Assembly (NCBI RefSeq): GCF_001742745.1
Contig: NZ_MJAK01000011.1
Location: 35,562-99,561, forward strand
Direction of reading: 5' to 3'
Source of the DNA: Curtobacterium sp. ER1/6
GTDB taxonomy: Bacteria; Actinomycetota; Actinomycetes; Actinomycetales; Microbacteriaceae
Length of the DNA stretch: 64,000 bases
Part shown: piece after piece, positions 34,924-44,554 of the stretch
How the letters are laid out: each line of letters starts with the position of its first letter
Position numbering within the stretch: position 1 is the stretch's first letter
Program-made: the position numbers and the translations under genes
Notes under the pieces: generated by a model
Databases searched by the model: none
Told to the model about the DNA's origin: nothing
What the model saw: the letters and a program-made list of their open reading frames with translations, nothing else

Positions 34924-35706
34924 TCAGGTGCGGACCAGCGGCTCCACGGTCGCCAGGTCCGCACCGATCCCGACGTCGACGAGCTCGATCCGTCCGGCGA
35001 GCGTCGCCCCGGGGCCGGTGAGCAGTCCCGCCTTCACCCCGCCGAACGTCACCGTGACGTCGGCGTGCAGCACGTGCTCGTCCGCGACGGCACCCGTGTC
35101 GACGTCGATGCCGCTCGGCACGTCGACGGCGACGACGAACGGGGCGCGCTGGTCGCGGGCGAGCTCGCGGATCGCGTCGACGACCTGCCGAGCGGGGGAG
35201 CGCAGGGGCGTTCCGCCGCCGGCGCCGATGCCGAGGATGCCGTCGAGCACGAGGCCGGCCCCCGCAGCGGCCTCGGCGGCGGCGGCCGCCAGGCGCTCGG
35301 CGTCCGGCGTCGCAGCCGCCCGCAGGATGTCGGCCGCACCGGCGTCGTCACGGTCCGCCCCGCGGGCCGACGGGCGGTCAAGGAGGCGCGCTCCGGCGTC
35401 CAGCGCCGCTGCCAGGCCCGCCTCGTGGACCCGTGCGCCGACGCGCAGCACCGCCACGTGCCTCCCGGCCGACGCCAGCCGCGCACCCGCGAACAGGGCG
35501 TCACCGCCGTTGTCGCCGCTGCCCACCAGGAGCAGGACGGAACCGGGCCCGCCCTGCGGGCGCACCGCCGGGTCGTCGAGCAGGTCGCCCACGATGCGGG
35601 CGAGCCCGTCCGCCGCGCGCTGCATGAGGGGTTCGCCCGCCTCGAGGTGCGGCCGCTCCGCCGCCCGGACCTGATCGCCGCCGTAGCCGTCCATGGGGAC
35701 CACCAT
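34924..35706 (-). CDS. nnrE: NAD(P)H-hydrate epimerase
   Basis: A 260-residue YjeF N-terminal domain protein that epimerises R-NAD(P)H hydrate, a damaged cofactor, so that a dehydratase can repair it. Core motifs are EPLMQRAADGLARIVG, VLLLVGSGDNGGDALFAGAR (the NAD-binding GxGxNGGD loop), VLDGILGIGAGGG and VVAVDVPSGIDVDTGAVADE with catalytic Asp, then VTVTFGGVKAGLLTGPGATL. The C-terminal dehydratase domain (NnrD) found fused in many bacteria is absent. ATG 35706 is used; another in-frame ATG follows four codons later. It is convergent with the DUF2090 gene and divergent from the hydrolase. Confidence 0.91.
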   Translation of the reverse strand: MVVPMDGYGGDQVRAAERPHLEAGEPLMQRAADGLARIVGDLLDDPAVRPQGGPGSVLLLVGSGDNGGDALFAGARLASAGRHVAVLRVGARVHEAGLAAALDAGARLLDRPSARGADRDDAGAADILRAAATPDAERLAAAAAEAAAGAGLVLDGILGIGAGGGTPLRSPARQVVDAIRELARDQRAPFVVAVDVPSGIDVDTGAVADEHVLHADVTVTFGGVKAGLLTGPGATLAGRIELVDVGIGADLATVEPLVRT

Positions 35707-35728
35707 GCCCCGGTAGCCTGGTGGGGAC

Positions 35729-36520
35729 ATGTCACTCGTCCCCGAAGCGCCCCGTCCCCGTGCCGTGATGTCCCCGGACGGCCTGAAGCTCGCGACGTAC
35801 GACTTCGGTGACCCGGATGCCCCCGTCGTGGTGGCCGTGCACGGGTTCGCCTCCGGCGCGGTCCTCAACTGGCACGCCTCGGGGTGGACCCGCGACCTCG
35901 TCCGCGCGGGCTACCGGGTCGTCGCGCTCGACCAGCGCGGCCACGGGGCGTCGTCGAAGCCGCACGAACCGTCGGCGTACTCGATGGAGTTGCTCGTCGC
36001 CGACGTCACGACGGTCGTCGACACGTACCTGCTCACCGACGTCGCCTTCCTCGGCTACTCGCTCGGCGCCCGGGTCGGCTGGCACACCGCCGAGCAGATC
36101 CCCGACCGGATCTCGCGGGCCGTGCTCGGCGGGATCCCCGACGCCGACCCGATGCGACGGGTCGCGGTCGACCAGGCGAAGGCGTACATCGCGGACGGCA
36201 CGCCCGTCGAGGACCGCGTCACGCGCGGGTACCTGCAGATGGCGGCGAACGTCGAGGGGAACGACCTGCGGGCGCTCGTGGCGATGGTCGAGGGGATGCG
36301 GAACAGCGTCGAGCCGACGCCCGAGAACGCGCCGGCGCAGCCGATCCTGATGGCGGCGGGCAGCGAGGACGGCATCCGGGACAGCGCGGTGCGCCTGGCC
36401 GAGGCGGCGCCGGACGCGTCGTTTTTCGAGATCCCGCGGCGGAACCACTTCAATGCGCCCACGTCGCGCGACTTCCGCGAACGAGCGATCGCCTTCCTGA
36501 GCGGCGGAACCACACAGTGA
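35729..36520 (+). CDS. Alpha/beta hydrolase
   Basis: A 263-residue alpha/beta-hydrolase fold enzyme. The oxyanion strand is VVVAVHGFASGAVLNWHASG (about 32-51), then VVALDQRGHGASSKPHEPSA, the nucleophile elbow in VAFLGYSLGARVGWHTAEQI (GYSLG, Ser nucleophile), the acid in ILMAAGSEDGIRDSAVRLAE and catalytic His in EIPRRNHFNAPTSRDFRERA. Substrate unknown. TAGCCT (35714-35719) ends 9 nt before the ATG. The last codons are unusual: the segment encoding APTSRDFRERAIAFLS is repeated immediately downstream in another frame (36532-36577), and the protein ends in a short unrelated GGTTQ. Confidence 0.9.
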   Translation: MSLVPEAPRPRAVMSPDGLKLATYDFGDPDAPVVVAVHGFASGAVLNWHASGWTRDLVRAGYRVVALDQRGHGASSKPHEPSAYSMELLVADVTTVVDTYLLTDVAFLGYSLGARVGWHTAEQIPDRISRAVLGGIPDADPMRRVAVDQAKAYIADGTPVEDRVTRGYLQMAANVEGNDLRALVAMVEGMRNSVEPTPENAPAQPILMAAGSEDGIRDSAVRLAEAAPDASFFEIPRRNHFNAPTSRDFRERAIAFLSGGTTQ

Positions 36521-36591
36521 CACGGTTCGGCGCGCCGACGTCGCGCGACTTCCGCGAAGCGGCCATCGCCTTCCTGTCCCAGGGACGCTGA
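36517..36591 (+). pseudogene. Duplicated 3' end of the alpha/beta hydrolase gene
   Basis: Starting with a GTG that overlaps the hydrolase stop (GTGA), a 24-residue frame encodes TRFGAPTSRDFREAAIAFLS then QGR and stop. Its core matches the hydrolase C-terminus at 36455-36500 with an offset of 77 nt, so it is a tandem duplication shifted out of frame. FREAAIAFLSQGR looks like a normal hydrolase end, so this copy may be the original terminus. It may still be translated by coupling but is unlikely to be functional. Confidence 0.75.
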
Positions 36592-36666
36592 CCGGGCGGT
36601 GCGCCTCCCCTGACGGGTACTGGCGGGTCCCCTCGGGGCCAGCCGACCGGGCGTAGCGTCCCGCCC

Positions 36667-37698
36667 ATGGACTACAGACTCCTCGGCAACAGCGGGACAT
36701 CGGTGTCGACGCTGACCCTCGGCACCATGACGTTCGGCAGCGAAGCCGACGAACCCACCTCCCACCAGATCATCGACACGTTCGTCGCCGCCGGCGGCAC
36801 CCTCGTCGACACGGCCGACGTCTACTCGGGCAACGAGTCCGAGCGGATCATCGGCCGCTGGCTCGCCGCGCACCCGACCGAGGCGCAGCAGGTCGTCCTC
36901 GCCACGAAGGGCCGCTTCCCGCAGGGCGACGGCCCGAACGACCTCGGGCTGTCCCGCCGACACCTCCGGGTCGCCCTCGACGCCTCGCTCGAGCGGCTCG
37001 GCGTCGAGCACATCGACCTGTACCAGATGCACGCGTGGGACGCCCTGACGCCGATCGAGGAGACCCTGCGCTTCCTCGACGACGCCGTGTCCGCCGGCAA
37101 GATCGGCACCTACGGGTTCTCGAACTACCTCGGCTACCAGGTGACGAAGGCCGTCTACGAGGCGAAGGCGCACGGCTGGGCACCGCCGGTGACGCTGCAG
37201 CCGCAGTACAACCTGCTCGTTCGCGACATCGAGCACGAGGTCGTCCCGGCCTGCCTCGACGCCGGCATCGGCCTGCTGCCCTGGTCGCCGCTGGCCGGCG
37301 GTTGGCTCTCCGGCAAGTACCAGCGCGACGAGGCCCCCACCGGCGCGACCCGCCTGGGCGAGGACCCGAAGCGCGGCATGGAGGCGTGGGAGGCCCGGAA
37401 CGCCGACGAGCGCACGTGGCAGGTGCTCGACGCGGTGTCCGCCGTCGCCGACGCGCACGGTGCGTCGAGGTCGCAGGTCGCCCTCGCCTGGCTGCTCGCC
37501 CGCCCGGCGGTCACGAGCGTCATCCTCGGTGCCCGCACCGTGTCGCAGCTCGAGGACAACCTCGGTGCAGCCGACCTCGTGCTCACGGACGAGGAGCTCC
37601 GCAGCCTGACGGACGCCAGCGCACCGCGCATCGACGACTACCCGTACGGCACGGCCGGCGTCGGCCAGCGCGAGCGGCGCATCACGGGCGGGCGCTGA
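36667..37698 (+). CDS. Aldo/keto reductase
   Basis: A 343-residue NADPH-dependent oxidoreductase of the AKR superfamily with a TIM-barrel fold. The catalytic tetrad is visible: Asp and Tyr in LVDTADVYSGNESERIIGRW, Lys in VVLATKGRFPQGDG and His in HIDLYQMHAWDALTPIEETL. The cofactor-binding end has VTSVILGARTVSQLEDNLGA (AKR signature near residue 285). It acts on aldehydes or ketones; the natural substrate cannot be read. TAGCGT (36654-36659) ends 7 nt before the ATG, consistent with a leaderless transcript. Confidence 0.93.
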   Translation: MDYRLLGNSGTSVSTLTLGTMTFGSEADEPTSHQIIDTFVAAGGTLVDTADVYSGNESERIIGRWLAAHPTEAQQVVLATKGRFPQGDGPNDLGLSRRHLRVALDASLERLGVEHIDLYQMHAWDALTPIEETLRFLDDAVSAGKIGTYGFSNYLGYQVTKAVYEAKAHGWAPPVTLQPQYNLLVRDIEHEVVPACLDAGIGLLPWSPLAGGWLSGKYQRDEAPTGATRLGEDPKRGMEAWEARNADERTWQVLDAVSAVADAHGASRSQVALAWLLARPAVTSVILGARTVSQLEDNLGAADLVLTDEELRSLTDASAPRIDDYPYGTAGVGQRERRITGGR

Positions 37699-37910
37699 GC
37701 GTCCGTCCCGGGCGGTCGTCGGGCAACCGCACGGCGACCGCCCAGCCCGGACGCAGACGGGGCAGCCACTTCCTGCAGATTCGTGCGGGAACCCGCGGAA
37801 CCGGGAGGATCGGTGGTCGCGGGACGCCCAACGGTGCGACCATCGGAGGACGACCGGCTGGTTACCGCGTCGAGCGCCCGGAACGCCCCCTGATCCGCGT
37901 TCCACGCGCC

Positions 37911-37943
37911 GAAGGGCCCGGACGGCTTCCGTCCGGGCCCTTC
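37911..37943 (-). terminator. Terminator after tRNA-Thr
   Basis: A perfect 15-bp stem (GAAGGGCCCGGACGG with its complement) and a CTT loop lie 13 nt beyond the 3' end of tRNA-Thr on the minus strand. It may also end aldo/keto reductase transcripts from the other side. Confidence 0.83.
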
Positions 37944-37956
37944 GTCCTCGTACCGG

Positions 37957-38029
37957 GGCCGGCAGCGGGACTCGAACCCGCAACCCCCGTATTACAAGTA
38001 CGGTGCGCTACCAATTGCGCCATGCCGGC
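37957..38029 (-). tRNA. tRNA-Thr (anticodon UGU)
   Basis: The minus strand folds as a 73-nt cloverleaf: acceptor GCCGGCA with TGCCGGC, D arm TGGCGCAATTGGTAGCGCA, anticodon stem-loop CGTACTTGTAATACG with loop CTTGTAA and anticodon UGU, T arm GCGGGTTCGAGTCCCGC. CCA is not encoded. A terminator hairpin follows. Confidence 0.96.
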
Positions 38030-38074
38030 TGACGCGCCCATCCTAGCGGCGGACGCAACGGGCGCGTCGGGTGG

Positions 38075-38485
38075 TCACTCGGCCGAGGAGTCCGCCGAGA
38101 AGTTCAGCGACAGCGAGTTCATGCAGTACCGGTCGCCGGTCGGCGTACCGAAGCCGTCGGGGAACACGTGGCCCAGGTGCGAGCCGCAGTTCGCGCAGCG
38201 GACCTCGGTGCGGACCATGCCGAGGGACTTGTCCTCGATGAGCTGCACGGCCTCGGGGTCGACCGACTCGTAGAACGAGGGCCAGCCGCAGCCGGAGTCG
38301 AACTTCGTGCCGCTCTTGAAGAGCTCCTTGCCGCACGCCGCACACGTGTAGATGCCGGCGCGCTCCTCGTCGAGCAGCTCACCGGTCCACGGACGCTCGG
38401 TCCCGGCCTGCCGGAGCACGGCGTACTGGTCCGGGGAGAGCTCCTCGCGCCACTGGGCGTCGGACTTGTCGACGTTGTACGCCAT
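38075..38485 (-). CDS. msrB: Peptide-methionine (R)-S-oxide reductase
   Basis: A 136-residue MsrB that reduces the R epimer of methionine sulfoxide in proteins. The zinc site is formed by the CxxC pairs in IYTCAACGKELFKSG and VRCANCGSHLGHVFPDGFG. The catalytic Cys is in GDRYCMNSLSLNF and the substrate loop is KFDSGCGWPSFYESVDPEAV; that extra Cys is a candidate resolving residue. AGGAGG precedes the ATG by 6 nt. It is divergent from the GNAT gene, and its stop lies 46 nt from the start of tRNA-Thr. Confidence 0.96.
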   Translation of the reverse strand: MAYNVDKSDAQWREELSPDQYAVLRQAGTERPWTGELLDEERAGIYTCAACGKELFKSGTKFDSGCGWPSFYESVDPEAVQLIEDKSLGMVRTEVRCANCGSHLGHVFPDGFGTPTGDRYCMNSLSLNFSADSSAE

Positions 38486-38550
38486 TGCTTCCTCCTGCTT
38501 CCGGTCGAGGCTCGATGGTGGTGCCCGACCCCTTCAGTAAACTCGCCACG

Positions 38551-39018
38551 ATGTCCGAGCATTCCGTGCGCCACGCCCGCTGGACCCGCCTGACGACGGA
38601 CGAACTGTACGGCATCGTGCGGTTGCGGAACCGCGTCTTCGCGCTCGAACAGCGCGTCGCCGCCGAGGACCTCGACGGCCGTGACCGCGAGCCCGAGACG
38701 GAGCACTGGTGGTTCGGAGCGGACGACGATCCGGTCGGGTACCTCCGGCTCGTCCGGCCCGCCCGGGACGAGGCGCACCCCTCGGGTCTCCAGCCGCCGG
38801 CGTGGGTGATCGGACGGGTCGCCACGCACCCGGACCACCGCGGGCAGGGGATCGCGGGTCGGTTGGTCGCCGCGGTGCTCGACCGGCACGGGCACGAACC
38901 GTTCGTCCTGCACGCGCAGGAGTACGTCGCGGGGCTGTACGAGCGGCACGGCTTCGTCCGCTTCGGGGAGCCGTACGACGAGGCCGGCATCCGTCACGTC
39001 GGCATGCACCGCCCGTGA
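38551..39018 (+). CDS. GNAT acetyltransferase, ElaA-like
   Basis: A 155-residue GCN5-type N-acetyltransferase of the ElaA group. VRLRNRVFALEQRVAAEDLD is the characteristic N-terminal segment, WVIGRVATHPDHRGQGIAGR contains the acetyl-CoA loop (RxxGxG/A), and FVLHAQEYVAGLYERHGFVR closes the fold. Substrate unknown. TAAACT (38538-38543) ends 7 nt before the ATG, a leaderless start. The stop overlaps the GTG start of the DUF2332 gene (GTGA). Confidence 0.9.
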   Translation: MSEHSVRHARWTRLTTDELYGIVRLRNRVFALEQRVAAEDLDGRDREPETEHWWFGADDDPVGYLRLVRPARDEAHPSGLQPPAWVIGRVATHPDHRGQGIAGRLVAAVLDRHGHEPFVLHAQEYVAGLYERHGFVRFGEPYDEAGIRHVGMHRP

Positions 39019-40028
39019 CGAGCACCCGGCAGCGCTACGCCGCGTACGCGGACCGCATCGCCGCGGTCTCGCCGTCGTACGCCGCGTGGGCCCGGTCCGT
39101 CGACGACGGCCTGGTCGCGCTGCTCGACACCGTGCCCGAGCAGCAGCGGCAGCCCGAACTCGTGTTCGCGGTCGCCCGGCGGCTCGGCGCCGACCCGTCG
39201 GACCCCGGGGCGCTGTACGCGCTCGGACGGGAGGCTCCGCTCCTCTTCACGAGAGCCCTCGCGACCGCCACGGTGCAGGCGAACGACCCGCGGCGGCTCG
39301 GACCCGTCGTCCCGCTCTTCGCGGCGCTCGCCGCGGCCGCAGCGCAGACCGGCGACCCGCGGCCGCTCGGCCTCGTCGACGCCGGTGCGGCCGCCGGGCT
39401 GTGCTCGATCCCGGACCGGGTGACGCTCGACCACCGGACCGGGGACGCCACCGTCCGGTTCGCGACCGCGCTCGAGGAGCCCGCCCTGCACCTCACCGTC
39501 GAGGTCCGGGGCACGGTCCCGGCACCCGCGACGGTGCCGATCCGGATCGGGGCCCGGGTCGCCCTCGACCCGGCACCGATCGACGCGGGCGACCCGGACG
39601 CGTTCGAGCGGCTGGTCGAGGCGGTCCCGCCCGAGGCGACGGACCGCACCGCCCTGATGCGCGAGGCGGCGCGCGCGACGCTCGCCGTGCCTCCCGTCCG
39701 GATCCGCGGGACGCTGCCCGGCGACCTCGACCGCGCACTGGACGCCCTGCCGGACGGCGTGCGGCCCGTCGTCCTGACGACGGGCACGCTGGTCTACGTG
39801 CCCGGCGCCGACCGGCAGCGCGTCGTGGACCGGCTGCGGGAGCGGCGGGTGCACTGGATCGCCCTCGAACGCACCGGCATCCTCGGCGGTGTGGCCGCGA
39901 CGCTGCCCGACGACGTCGACCCGTCGGACCCCGACGCGTTCGCGACGGTCTCGCTCGACGGCGTCGCCCTCGCCGTCTGCGACCCGTTCGGCCTCCGCGT
40001 CCGCTGGTTCCGCCGGCCGCTCGCCTGA
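39015..40028 (+). CDS. DUF2332 family protein
   Basis: A 337-residue protein of the actinobacterial DUF2332 family. The N-terminal helical part has RQRYAAYADRIAAVSPSYAA and QRQPELVFAVARRLGADPSD; the central part has LGLVDAGAAAGLCSIPDRVT, a glycine-rich motif reminiscent of a nucleotide- or SAM-binding loop, and the C-terminal part has PVVLTTGTLVYVPGADRQRV and RRVHWIALERTGILGG. A methyltransferase-like fold is possible but unproved. It is coupled to the GNAT gene by a 4-nt overlap. Confidence 0.82.
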   Translation: MTSTRQRYAAYADRIAAVSPSYAAWARSVDDGLVALLDTVPEQQRQPELVFAVARRLGADPSDPGALYALGREAPLLFTRALATATVQANDPRRLGPVVPLFAALAAAAAQTGDPRPLGLVDAGAAAGLCSIPDRVTLDHRTGDATVRFATALEEPALHLTVEVRGTVPAPATVPIRIGARVALDPAPIDAGDPDAFERLVEAVPPEATDRTALMREAARATLAVPPVRIRGTLPGDLDRALDALPDGVRPVVLTTGTLVYVPGADRQRVVDRLRERRVHWIALERTGILGGVAATLPDDVDPSDPDAFATVSLDGVALAVCDPFGLRVRWFRRPLA

Positions 40029-40125
40029 ACCGGGCTTCGCGACAGTCCAGCCGCGTGCCAGGGTCCGGCCCCGGACCACCCCTACGATGTGCGAGACCCG
40101 TGACCCGACCGTGACCGGAAGTGCC

Positions 40126-40419
40126 GTGACCGCCCTCCCCACCGACGAGCTCAGCGAGCTCGACCAGCGCGTGCTCGCGTTCGAGCACGACCGGGCGCAG
40201 CACGACCGCACGAAGGAAGCCGACATCCGGGTCGAGTTCGACATGTCGCCAGCGCGCTACTACCAGGTGCTCAACCGCGTGATCGACCTGCCCGCCGCAC
40301 TCGTCCTCGACCCGCAGCTGGTCGGACGCCTGCAGCGCCTGCGGCACGCACGCACCCGCGCACGAGCGGCACGCGCCTTCGTCGCCCCCGCGCCCGATCC
40401 CCGTGAAGAGGAACGATGA
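40126..40419 (+). CDS. DUF3263 family protein
   Basis: A 97-residue small protein of the DUF3263 family, with [40 protein letters not shown] and [20 protein letters not shown]. The second segment resembles a helix-turn-helix, so DNA binding is plausible. GTG 40126 is preferred because GGAAG lies 6 nt upstream; a GTG at 40111 is also in frame. It ends in an Arg-rich tail and overlaps the LytR_C gene by 4 nt (ATGA). The DUF3263-LytR_C pair recurs in Actinobacteria. Confidence 0.85.
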   Translation: MTALPTDELSELDQRVLAFEHDRAQHDRTKEADIRVEFDMSPARYYQVLNRVIDLPAALVLDPQLVGRLQRLRHARTRARAARAFVAPAPDPREEER

Positions 40420-41021
40420 CCCAGAGATTCCCGCGAGACCGGTTCGACGACGCGACCGACGGGCCCCGGGTCGGCGCGCACCGTGGTGCCCGTCGTCGTG
40501 GTCGCGGGTGGATCGCGTTCGCCTGGGCCGCGCTCGCCACCGGCGTCCTGGTGCTCGTCGGGGTCCTCGTGCTCGCGCTCCTGAACGGCAGCACGTCGTT
40601 CCCGGGCGTGGCCTCGCCGTCGTCGACGCCCAGCGCCTCGGCCTCCGCGTCGGCCGCGCCGTCCGGGGAGCCGTCGGCGTCGTCCTCGTCCTCGTCCTCG
40701 TCCTCCGCCTCGCAGGCGCCGAGCGCCGCGACGCCCGCCGACCAGGGCTCGACGAGCGTCGTCGTGCTGAACGGCACGACCACGACCGGGCTCGCCGCCC
40801 GGGGCAGCACGGCGCTGACCAGTGCCGGGTGGCGCGTGACCTCGACCGGCGACGCCGGTACGACCGGGGCCACCGGGTCGGTCGTGTACTACCGGCAGGC
40901 CGACCAGCAGGCGGTGGCGCAGGGCATCGCGAACGCGCTCGGCATCACGGCCGTGCAGCAGTCCGCCGCCTTCCCGAACGCCGACGTCAGCGTCGTGCTC
41001 GGGGCGGACTACCGCGGCTGA
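40416..41021 (+). CDS. LytR C-terminal domain membrane protein
   Basis: A 201-residue protein with a basic cytosolic start, one membrane helix [20 protein letters not shown] (about 32-51), a Ser/Ala-rich low-complexity linker (about 62-105, with a run of nine serines) and an extracytoplasmic LytR_C domain: [36 protein letters not shown] and a [15 protein letters not shown] helix near the end. The domain occurs at the end of LytR-CpsA-Psr cell-wall ligases, but no catalytic LCP domain is present here, so a cell-wall-associated binding role is inferred. Coupled to the DUF3263 gene. Confidence 0.87.
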   Translation: MTQRFPRDRFDDATDGPRVGAHRGARRRGRGWIAFAWAALATGVLVLVGVLVLALLNGSTSFPGVASPSSTPSASASASAAPSGEPSASSSSSSSSSASQAPSAATPADQGSTSVVVLNGTTTTGLAARGSTALTSAGWRVTSTGDAGTTGATGSVVYYRQADQQAVAQGIANALGITAVQQSAAFPNADVSVVLGADYRG

Positions 41022-41042
41022 GCCCGATCGGCGACCGCCCGT

Positions 41043-41064
41043 GTGTCGGGCGTGTTTCCGACAC
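41043..41064 (+). terminator. Hairpin upstream of cspA
   Basis: GTGTCGG (41043-41049) pairs with CCGACAC (41058-41064) around an 8-nt loop, 21 nt after the LytR_C stop. It is likely the end of that transcript. The remaining 127 nt up to cspA form a long untranslated leader, as usual for cold-shock genes. Confidence 0.55.
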
Positions 41065-41191
41065 GTTGATTTCTGACGGCATCGTCGTGAAACAACGTCA
41101 CACCTCTTGCCCTCCCGCGTGCGTTCCAGCAGAGTCGTCGCCAGACGGCGACTGCGTCGTTCGCACCAGCAGCACCAGGGAGCAAGAGATC

Positions 41192-43262
<2,071 letters not shown>

Positions 43263-43274
43263 GCGGTCCTGACG

Positions 43275-43309
43275 GAAGGGCCCCGCACGCTGCGCGTGCG
43301 GGGCCCTTC
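43275..43309 (+). terminator. Terminator after groEL
   Basis: A perfect 16-bp stem (GAAGGGCCCCGCACGC with its complement) and a TGC loop begin 12 nt after the groEL stop; the downstream arm ends CCCTTC followed by T. Confidence 0.88.
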
Positions 43310-43542
43310 TGCGTGCCGGGGCGGGGCGGGGTGGGCGAGCGGGCCTTTTCCGTCACGTTCGGCTTGACCGGACGACGACTTCTGCCCGCCCGGCGCAAGA
43401 CGCACGGCATGTCCTGCCCGGTCGCGTCGGGCTCCGGTCGCGTCGGAGCCTGGTCCCGCACAGGAGGCCCGACCGGCGTCGTCCTTCACACCTCCGCCCG
43501 TCCGTGGCCGGCCCCGGCAACGGGCGGCAGACGATCGTCGAC

Positions 43543-44433
43543 ATGTCGAAGCAGTCCCCGTTGCCCGTTCCCTTCGGCCAGATCGCCTTCTCGGTGGGAG
43601 ACGCACTCCGCGCCGGGATCGGTCCTGAGCGGCTCCGGCGCCGTGACCTCGTCGCTCCGATCCACGGGGTGCGTGCCCCGGTGGGCGTGCCGGTCGGTCC
43701 GATCGAGGCGGTCGCCGCGGTGCTCCGGCCCGGTCAGCGCTTCAGCCACGTCACCGCGGCGCGCATCTGGGGAGCGCCCCTGCCGCGCACGTACCGCGAC
43801 GACGAGACCGTGCACGTCTCGTCCAGCACCGAGGTCGCGATGCGTCGAGTCGGCGTGGTCGGACACCGGTCACCGGCTCCGGACGTCCGGGAGAGTCCCA
43901 GTGGGCCGGTGAGCAGTCCCGCGGACACCTGGTTCGAGTGCGCGAGCATGCTCTCGGTGGCGGACCTCGTCGCGCTCGGCGACCACATGGTCGGGCGGAA
44001 CGAGCTGGCGACGCTCGACGACCTGGCCGCTGCCGTCCGACCGGGGTCCCGCGGAGCACGGACCGCCCGCGCGGCCCTCGACCGGATCCGTGTCGGTGCC
44101 GAGTCGGCGATGGAGACCCACCTGCGACTCGCCGTCGTCGACGCCGGCTTCCCGGAGCCGGCGCTCAACATCGACGTCCGAGGTGATGACGGGGCCTTCC
44201 TCGGCCGGGTCGACATGGCTTGGCAGGAACACCGGATCGCCCTGGAGTACGACGGCGATCACCACCGCGAGCGGGAGACGTTCCGGAATGACCAACGGCG
44301 CAGCAACGGGTTCACGGTCAACGGGTGGTTGGTGATCCACGCGACCGCGGTCGATCTCGCCCGACCGGCGGTCTTGTTCGAGCGGTTGCGCCGGGCCTTC
44401 GCTGAGCGAGCGGGTAGGACACGCCGCGCGTGA
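43543..44433 (+). CDS. DUF559-type protein with AbiEi-like N-terminus
   Basis: A 296-residue protein of a type frequent in Actinobacteria. The N-terminal half resembles AbiEi/antitoxin-like proteins: IAFSVGDALRAGIGPERLRR, RDLVAPIHGVRAPVG and a RFSHVTAARIWGAPLPRTYR segment. The C-terminal half resembles the very-short-patch-repair/DUF559 nuclease fold: GFPEPALNIDVRGDDGAFLG, VDMAWQEHRIALEYDGDHHR with candidate catalytic Asp and Glu, and RRSNGFTVNGWLVIHATAVD. No partner toxin is adjacent, so whether it acts as a nuclease or antitoxin is open. ATG 43543 is used; a GTG 13 codons upstream is also open. Confidence 0.78.
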   Translation: MSKQSPLPVPFGQIAFSVGDALRAGIGPERLRRRDLVAPIHGVRAPVGVPVGPIEAVAAVLRPGQRFSHVTAARIWGAPLPRTYRDDETVHVSSSTEVAMRRVGVVGHRSPAPDVRESPSGPVSSPADTWFECASMLSVADLVALGDHMVGRNELATLDDLAAAVRPGSRGARTARAALDRIRVGAESAMETHLRLAVVDAGFPEPALNIDVRGDDGAFLGRVDMAWQEHRIALEYDGDHHRERETFRNDQRRSNGFTVNGWLVIHATAVDLARPAVLFERLRRAFAERAGRTRRA

Positions 44434-44554
44434 GTCGTCGGCAGTGCACGACCTGTCGCCCAGGCGGCGCGACGGTGGCCGATGTTGCACGCTCGGCGGT
44501 GCAGCGGGTGGGCGGGGCGGGACGGGCGGGAACCGGCCGGGCCTGCCGGCGGCG

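Noticed and set aside
43543..44433. Complete AbiE-type toxin-antitoxin system
   Set aside because: Only an AbiEi-like N-terminus is present, fused to a DUF559-type end; no AbiEii nucleotidyltransferase gene is adjacent.
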